Shown piece after piece: positions 59,916 to 64,000 of a stretch of 64,000 nucleotides of DNA. Position numbers and translations under genes: made by a program. The notes beneath the pieces are model-generated. The model did no database searches. It was given only the letters and a program-made list of their open reading frames with translations, and was not told the DNA's origin. How positions within the stretch are numbered: the first letter of the stretch is position 1; every line of letters begins with the position of its first letter. Source of the DNA: Oxyruncus cristatus (taxonomy: Eukaryota; Chordata; Aves; Passeriformes; Cotingidae); NCBI GenBank assembly GCA_013399855.1, contig VXAY01001307.1:583812-647811 (forward strand), read 5' to 3'.

Positions 59916-62900
59916 AGATGTTCCCCCCAGCTGTTTTTGTTTCCGGGAGGGAATAAGGGAGCAGATGAAGTTCAAGGTGTCCCATCACGGGACCAAACAC
60001 GGGGCTGTCTCCAGGCACCTCCAGCGTGGAGCCCCGAGCAAGAGCAGGAAGTGAAACCTGCTCGGCTGTTTTCCATCACCTATTTTCACTCAGAGAAATG
60101 AAAAAAAAAAACAAACCAAACCCACCTTCACTGAACAAACCAGTGAAAACAAGAAGCCTGAACGTGTTTATGCTTCAAACTGCACCAGCTCCTCAGTGCT
60201 CAAGGACACACTCACTAGGAGTTGTTTTAAACCCACGTCCTCCTAGATAAGGCTACCCTGATTCCCTGCTATCCTAAAAAACAGGCTGGGATGCAATGCC
60301 TATAATTATTCTTATAGGAAAAAGAATATATATAATCTTGGAGCAGCTTCAGGGTTTCAAATCGCTCCACAGAGGGTGTCAGAGGAGGGTGGCTCTCGTT
60401 CCTCTCCCAGCCAGCTCCTCTCCACCCCCAGCTTCCTCTCCCCAGCCCAGAGAGCCACCGAAATTAAAAGTAGAAGAGATCTGCTGCTGCTATTTCCATC
60501 CAGGTCCCACTTCTAAGGGTGCCACAAGGTGTGAGGTGAGAGGGCTGGGGGCAGGTGGGTGCCCCGGGGGAGGCTGCTGGGGCTCCCACAGCTCTGGGCT
60601 CACCGGGGTGCCCAGGGGTGACTTTCCCTACCCCGAGCAGCCGCCCAAAACACAGCGGGGTCCTCCCAGTGCTTCTCCCACACACTCGTTGCTTGCACAG
60701 CGAGCGGCAGCGGCGCCGCTTGCAGAGCTGGGACTTTGCACGAGGTCTTGATTAAAGCACGAAAACAGGTTTCTGTGAACTCAGGAAACACGTGCGCCGG
60801 GGCAGCCAGCCGAAACGCCGCCGGGGACGGTGTCACCACCGCTGTCACCCCAAATGCGGCAATGCTGCTGCGGGCGCCTCCCAAAAAAACCCAGTTTTGT
60901 GTACTGTGAGAATCAGGCAGTTCCCTGACTCCTTCCACCACCACGCAGCAGCTCAGTGCCCATTTTGCAAGAAATACAGAAAGAAATAAGGCAGAAAGTC
61001 ACAATAAACCCATACTTTGGGGTTTGAGTCGATCAAAGCCCACCAGACAACAGGAAGGTTTGGGGCTGACGCCTCTCGCTTCCAAAGTCTCACTAGAAAT
61101 AATAGGGTTTGCTACTCATCAAAACCCAAGTTCAGTGTGAGTCAGCCCCGTGGCACCAGGCAGGGCAGCAGAGCTGGTGCCATGTCCCATCTGTCCGGGA
61201 AACCCACCGCAAGCCGCAGGCAGGGAACCAGCAGAATTCCAAACCTGCAACTCCCTTCGGAACATGTGGCGAGCGCAAACAGCCGAAAGGGAAAGTCCCA
61301 GCTGGCACCTGAATGGCCCCTTTCTTTGGCCAGTGGCTCAGGGCTCAGCAGGGAGATCCCGCCCTGGGCACAAGCTCCCTGATACTGCAACACAAATGCA
61401 GTGACACCATCAAGGGTAGAAAGTGATGGTGGCTGCTCAGAGTGCCCCAAAATCTGCGGTTCCTCTGCTCCTGCTGTTCTGCACCACAGTTCGGGAGAGC
61501 AGAGCCAAGGAAGTGGAGATACCCCAACAGGGCAATAGGTGCCTGGATGTCACAGGGCCATTCCCACCAGCAGAAGAGTGTGGTCCCCTCCAGGTTATTG
61601 AGGCAGCCCCAGCTCCACCACCCCACAGGGCTTTGCCTTGTGGGGGCACAAAACACACCTCCAGGGACTGCCAAACACTCTCAGCTTGCTCTGAGCTGTG
61701 CCATCTCACAACATCTGTGCCATTGGCCCATGCTGGCCTGCAAGATATCAATACAAGATGCTCTGAGGGCACAGAAGCAGCCTGGCCACCCCGGGCAGAC
61801 GTGGGGCTGGCGTCGGGCTATTTTAGCAGGAGGTTAATCTCCAGCTCCTGCCAACTCAAACAGGGCTGGCAGCCCACGGGCTGGCGCCTGCAACATGGCA
61901 GGGCACGGTCATCAGGTGATGAAAAGGTAAATAAACACGGGTGCCACCCACGAGCGAGGTGGCGCGAGAGCCCCCGGGCACTGCGACAGCCTCGGTGTCC
62001 CCAGGGAGACCCGGCCCCGCTTCCGCGGCCAAAGCAAACACTCAGACTGGGACAGGGTGGCATTGGGGGCGCTTTAAGGAAATGCTTGAGTTTCTCCTGC
62101 TGTAATAGGATCAAAAATCCCTGGGGCAGCAGAGCAGAGAGTGTTTCTCCATCGCACACTGGGTTTCCGCATCCCACTCTGCTATTGCAGAACCTGAGGC
62201 ACGAGGTGACGCTCCCCAGGGCCAGTGCACAGCAAAGCAAACCCTGGTGCAACCCAGAACAGCGAACACCTTGCAGGGTGAACACTGAAACACCATTTTC
62301 TCCCCCCATTTCAGGAGCTTCCTTGGGATAAAATCAGATTTCCCTTACAGGAAACGCTTCTGCCCTAAGTGATGCAGGAAGGGTACCAGCACGATGCCCA
62401 GTGGGGGGATAATGATGAGCATCACACCCAGGCCGAGCTTTCTGCTCTGAATAACTCCCTTCAAGCTGCATTTCTATGTTGTAAACTCATTTTATTTTTT
62501 TTTCCCTGCCTTTAATTTCTTTTCCCATATGCAAGGAAGGGGAAATGGATGTGCAAAATAAGGGATGCATCCGATTCCCAGACTTTGCTGACAGGCAGGA
62601 AGAAAGGAGTGAAAAGAGTAAGAAAAAACCCTAAAACAACCCCAGCTGGGAGAGCAGCCCCCGCTTCATGACATAAAGCAGGAACCCAGGCAGGGCTGCT
62701 CTGGGATCCTTCCACTATCCTGAAAGACACCAGGCAGGATAAACTGTTATTTTAACTGGCTGCCTTTCCCAGGGCCGGCTGCACGGGAAGGATCCCATCC
62801 TGGAGGGACGTCTGCTCTGCTTCATCCCGGGTGACAGCCAGCACCACACACCACCAGCGCTCCACAGAACTGCTGGGTTGGATTGCACCACCAGGACAGG

Positions 62901-63700
62901 CTTTGCCGGGGTGTTTTAGCACACACTCAGCCCAGCACCTGCTCGGTGTAAATCCCACCCGGGGGACAGAGGTGTGAGGCTGCTCCTCACGCTGCCCGCT
63001 GGCACTGGAGGTGTTCGCGAATTAACCCTGGGTGTTTTAGCATTATCTGGGATGACAAACGCTCAAAGCCTCACGGTGCTCACCCTCCCTGATGCTCCCA
63101 GAGGACAAAACACAGTTCTCTAAGTGCCTGGCCGTGTATGACTTAAATTAATCCACGTGGTCGAAGTACAGCTCCACGCCTGAGCTTCCCGAACGCCACC
63201 GCACCCCTGGGGCCTGTCCTGCACCTCCTGCCTCACCTGGGCTCCAGCCACACACTGGGGCAGGAGGAAGCTCCACTTGGGAAGAGGAAGGACCTTCAGG
63301 GTGCAGCTAAAGGGATGTGCTGTGCCTGCTTCAGCTCCTGCCCAGGTCTCCGGCAGCCCTCTGCCTGCTGGAGCCAAAGCCAGCACGTGCTACTGCACCG
63401 AGATGGGGAGCAAACACACCCCAAAGCCGAATCAGCCTTTTACCAAAAAGCCCCAGACGTTAAACCCCAGCAGCCAGGCAGCCATCCGGATCCCAGCAGG
63501 GGAAGGGACTGTCCCAGGGCACCCCCATGGCAGGGGGGTCACTGACCCCAACCACCCACACATGGAAATCTCATCCCCGGGCAGGCACAGCTGCAGTGGG
63601 TGAGTCTGTGCCATGTGAGCCCCTTGCAACACAAGGAAAATAGGAATTAACCCTGCATTAAAAAGCACCTTTTGAGTGCAGGCACAGCACTGGGAGCAAA

Positions 63701-63970
63701 GAATCACAGAATGGTTTGGGTCAGAAGGGACTTTAAAGATCATCCTATTCTAACACTCTGTCGTGGGCAGGGACACCTTCCACTAGACCTGGTTGCTCCA
63801 AGCCCCGTCCAACCTGGCCTTGAACAGTTCCAGGGATGGGGCAGCCACAGTTTCTCACCTGTACCAGGGCCTTCCCACACTCACAGGGAAGGATTTCTTC
63901 CCAATACCCCATCTAACCCTGCCCTCTGTCAGCAGACGGGGCATCCATCCCCATCCTTGTGCTGGGTGAC
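63701..63970 (-). mobile_element. CR1 LINE 3' fragment near window end
   Basis: GAATCACAGAATGGTTTGGG, TCCAACCTGGCCTTGAACAG and CAGGGATGGGGCAGCCACAG, in minus orientation. The right boundary near 63970 is approximate. Confidence 0.88.
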
Positions 63971-64000
63971 CACAGCCAAGCTCTGCCTTACACCACAGCC

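Larger units (their letters stand above)
58537..64000 (-). other. ATP2A3: ATP2A3 intron 1 (incomplete)
   Basis: Between exon 2 and the window edge no sequence resembling the SERCA first coding exon was found on the minus strand, so this is taken as intron 1. It holds CR1 elements at 59412-59830, 59838-59915 and 63701-63970, and a somewhat CpG-rich patch at about 60540-60890. Open frames here look like chance. Confidence 0.6.

Noticed and set aside
60540..60944. CpG-rich patch with a 114-codon minus-strand frame as the ATP2A3 promoter and exon 1
   Set aside because: The translated frame bears no resemblance to a SERCA N-terminus and no phase-1 donor is suitably placed.
61423..62331. Plus-strand open frame of 302 codons with a hydrophobic start in ATP2A3 intron 1
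   Set aside because: The leader-like LLLLFC stretch is suggestive, but the rest has no family resemblance and there is no splice or promoter context. Chance is the simpler explanation.
63148..63237. Minus-strand frame ending GVELYFDHVD and stop, with a possible acceptor or donor (CCCAG|GTGAGG) at 63237
   Set aside because: Considered as the last exon of an upstream gene such as ZZEF1. The tract before the AG is not pyrimidine-rich, the same bases score better as a donor, and exon 1 of ATP2A3 would then have to lie between, where none was found.

Overview
This is vertebrate nuclear DNA, almost certainly from a bird. Two multi-exon genes with GT-AG introns lie on the minus strand. The dispersed repeats are CR1 LINE 3' ends of the avian type, and there are no bacterial-style operons. 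The species cannot be told. Two assembly gaps of N are present (2442-2853 and 27269-27285).

Layout, left to right. 1-3200 holds a CpG-rich block broken by a gap, with a GC-rich tandem repeat beside the gap and a good minus-strand splice donor at 2205/2204. It is probably the promoter and a 5' non-coding exon of a leftward gene, and synteny suggests CAMKK1. 3200-9800 has no recognisable gene. 9800-21860 holds P2RX1, the ATP-gated cation channel P2X1. All 12 coding exons could be placed; they join in frame to a 390-residue protein. 21860-28660 is intergenic, with CR1 pieces, A-rich tracts and the second gap. 28660-64000 is ATP2A3 (SERCA3), the endoplasmic reticulum Ca2+ pump. Exons 2 to 21 are present (residues 40-999) and join in frame. 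Only the first coding exon (about 118 nt) is missing, presumably right of 64000. Residue numbering reproduces the SERCA reference positions exactly (E309, D351, K515, D703, N768, E771, N796, T799, D800, E908).

The two genes run head to tail, in the same order as I recall for human 17p13 (CAMKK1 - P2RX1 - ATP2A3). Functionally, P2X1 lets Ca2+ into the cell in response to extracellular ATP, and SERCA3 returns cytosolic Ca2+ to the store. In mammals both are prominent in platelets and other blood cells. Whether they share control here is inference.

I found no undescribed system. The most useful leads are the tandem repeat running into the gap at the CpG island, a CR1 element ending against the P2RX1 exon 7 acceptor, alternative C-termini in both genes, and the missing ATP2A3 exon 1. 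Exon boundaries were read by eye from splice signals and reading frame, with no alignment run.
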